Part shown: piece after piece, positions 62,499 to 64,000 of the stretch
How positions within the stretch are numbered: the first letter of the stretch is position 1
How the letters are laid out: every line of letters starts with the position of its first letter
Source: UBA1930 sp943371535
Lineage (GTDB): Bacteria > Bacteroidota > Bacteroidia > Chitinophagales > Chitinophagaceae
Direction: 5' to 3'
Assembly (NCBI GenBank): GCA_943371535.1
Contig: CALRVE020000007.1
Coordinates: 60,162 to 124,161, forward strand
Length of the DNA: 64,000 nt
Notes under the pieces: model-generated
Database searches by the model: none
What the model was told of the DNA's origin: nothing
What the model saw: the letters and a program-made list of their open reading frames with translations, nothing else
Made by a program: the position numbers and the translations under genes

Positions 62499-64000
62499 CT
62501 ATTCTTTTTTGAGCATTACAATTTTACTTCTATCGGCTTTAGCTATTTCATTATAAAATTTAACTAAATCACTATAATCAGAAGCTGGATAATTAGCTTC
62601 TTTTGTTTCGTAAATTCTTAACACATTAATTTGTTCTCCTTTTACAGAAAACTGAATGGAATAGGTTCCAAACTTATTGGTGATGGATACATCTTTAGGT
62701 AATGCTTCGGTAGTATACCCTTCAGGAATATTGATAATTATTGTATCAACATCTTTATAAGCATAATCTATTTCTATATCAAATTTTCTAGGTTTATCAT
62801 TCGATAATTTTCCACCCTTGTTAAATAAATTAGGCGTAACAAACAGTCGTTTAGAACTAATATTTGCATACCCTGCCGAAACAATTTTTAAATACTCTTC
62901 TACAATAGGCAGTTTCCCTTTAGTTTCTTTATATTCATTTTTCTCAACTACATAAGTAGGTAAACTAATATAGCTATTCAAATACTTTTTTCTTTCCTCA
63001 TCAGAATAATTGTGAATAAGACTATGTTGTAATTCTTGTTGTACTCCAGTAAAAACAGTTTTAACATTAGCTACTAAAGTTCCCTCTTTATTTATATCAG
63101 CGGTTACTTTTCGTAGTTGCAAATTTTCATTAGTAAAATAATTAGGTGTTCTAACAATATGTCCTCCTTCTTCATCAACCATAATTGCTTTTCTATTTCC
63201 TGTAAATGAACCCATAAACCCAGCACTTTCAGTTTGGCTAGTACATTCTAACCAAATAGTATCTTTTCCGTTTGGCACACAAGCAACAGCATGGTTAAAA
63301 TAAGGTGCAGGAAAATCTTCCCACAAACCTTTAGCCCCTCTACCAGATTTAATAACTACATAGTTGGCTTTTACACCAGCCTCTTTTAAAACACTCACCA
63401 TATAATTGCTTAAAGCTTTACAATCGCCATAACGTTTAGAAGCTACAAATTTTGCATCAAAGGGTTGCCAACTACCAATACCCATTTGAATACTAATGTA
63501 TCGAGTATTTTTTTGTAAGTACTCGTATAATACTTTTACTTTTTCTTCGGTTGACGTAAGTCCGCTTACAAGTTTTTGAATATCACTTTTAATATTCTCC
63601 GGAAGTTCATCTCTACTTTTATTGAGCTCTGCTATGAACTTACCAAAGTTTTGCCAAGTACTCATATTACCGTTGTAACCACCAATAGAAAAATCATTGG
63701 GTGCAACATAAACATTGGTTGTAACATCTGTAAAAGACGGCATGAATGGCTCATAGTTAATACTTTTATGATGATTCACTTTCCAAGCATATACTTGTTT
63801 TTTGCCACTATTTGTTATTGTTGGTTGTGTCAAATAATTAAATTGTTTATAGCGTATTTGATAATTTTCGGGTAACTCTACTATATAGTTACTTTCTTCA
63901 ACTGCAAAGCTGTAAGAAAGCATTGGTTGCCATTTGGGCAAAAAGAAAATACCATCTAACTCTTTTTCATCTTCGTATTCAATAGTGTATGGATAAGTTG
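62499..64000 (-). CDS. DUF3857 / transglutaminase-like protein, N-terminus outside window
   Basis: The frame is open to the right edge, so at least 500 residues are present and the start is missing. The order is the end of a DUF3857-like beta domain (YTIEYEDEKELDGIFFLP), then a transglutaminase core with Cys in RYGDCKALSNYMV, His in APYFNHAVACVP and the acidic partner near IWLECTSQTE, then a C-terminal DUF3858-like domain. Such exported proteins of Bacteroidota are of unknown function; the Cys-His-Asp-type site suggests a protease or peptide-bond remodelling activity in the periplasm. Confidence 0.85.
   Translation of the reverse strand, partial: TYPYTIEYEDEKELDGIFFLPKWQPMLSYSFAVEESNYIVELPENYQIRYKQFNYLTQPTITNSGKKQVYAWKVNHHKSINYEPFMPSFTDVTTNVYVAPNDFSIGGYNGNMSTWQNFGKFIAELNKSRDELPENIKSDIQKLVSGLTSTEEKVKVLYEYLQKNTRYISIQMGIGSWQPFDAKFVASKRYGDCKALSNYMVSVLKEAGVKANYVVIKSGRGAKGLWEDFPAPYFNHAVACVPNGKDTIWLECTSQTESAGFMGSFTGNRKAIMVDEEGGHIVRTPNYFTNENLQLRKVTADINKEGTLVANVKTVFTGVQQELQHSLIHNYSDEERKKYLNSYISLPTYVVEKNEYKETKGKLPIVEEYLKIVSAGYANISSKRLFVTPNLFNKGGKLSNDKPRKFDIEIDYAYKDVDTIIINIPEGYTTEALPKDVSITNKFGTYSIQFSVKGEQINVLRIYETKEANYPASDYSDLVKFYNEIAKADRSKIVMLKKE

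Noticed and set aside
1..64000. tRNA or rRNA genes
   Set aside because: Scanning the spacers by eye for a TTCRA T-loop with paired acceptor arms gave no convincing candidate.

Overview
The window comes from a low-GC member of the Bacteroidota, most likely a Chitinophagaceae-type soil or freshwater bacterium. The evidence is a SusC/SusD pair, GldF/GldG gliding genes, proteins with a type IX secretion (T9SS) sorting tail, a MurF-alanine racemase fusion, TAnnTTTG-type promoter elements, near absence of Shine-Dalgarno sequences, and intergenic repeats typical of the phylum. The species assignment is inference. No tRNA, rRNA, CRISPR array or phage region was seen.

Layout. Bases 1-5000 hold the 3' part of an enoyl-ACP reductase gene, an ECF sigma factor and uvrA. 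Bases 5100-10200 hold a YhcH-like protein, 2-keto-3-deoxygluconate kinase, two tandem WG-repeat proteins and methylmalonyl-CoA epimerase. Bases 10300-12900 are an ISC iron-sulfur operon (iscS, a four-helix-bundle gene, iscU, iscA), followed by a duplicated 3' end of iscA separated from the original by a REPIN-like palindrome. Bases 13475-20920 hold a MutS-like ATPase, dihydroorotase, two tandem Wzi/RemB-like outer membrane proteins and homogentisate dioxygenase. Bases 21187-28064 hold a uronate operon (kduI, a beta-helix protein, an SDR dehydrogenase) between two T9SS cargo genes. Bases 28159-36601 hold gldF, gldG, a TerC protein, murF-alr, a TlpA-like thioredoxin, lspA and a PAP2 phosphatase.

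Bases 36844-56510 form one large glycan-utilisation locus. A leftward operon encodes an AmpG-like transporter, an SGNH esterase, a DUF4434 protein, a GHL10 glycosidase and a NAGPA-type phosphodiester glycosidase. A divergent pair encodes a second GHL10 lipoprotein and a GH92 alpha-mannosidase. Next come a DUF5009 acetyltransferase-like membrane protein and a leftward operon of an N-acylglucosamine 2-epimerase-type enzyme, a secreted FAD oxidoreductase, SusC and SusD. A ROK regulator is transcribed divergently at the far end. Together they look built to release, import and convert amino-sugar- and mannose-containing glycans, possibly with GlcNAc-1-phosphodiester caps; the substrate is inferred.

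Bases 56600-57330 hold a hairpin repeat array in front of an IS200-like Y1 transposase. Then come clpB, a serine hydrolase with an altered catalytic motif, an unknown exported protein and the 3' part of a transglutaminase-like protein.

The strongest observations are the repeat-derived in-frame insertions in UvrA, the iscA partial duplication abutting a REPIN, the inverted-repeat element filling the iscU-iscA spacer from stop codon to start codon, the hairpin array before the transposase, and the composition of the glycan locus.
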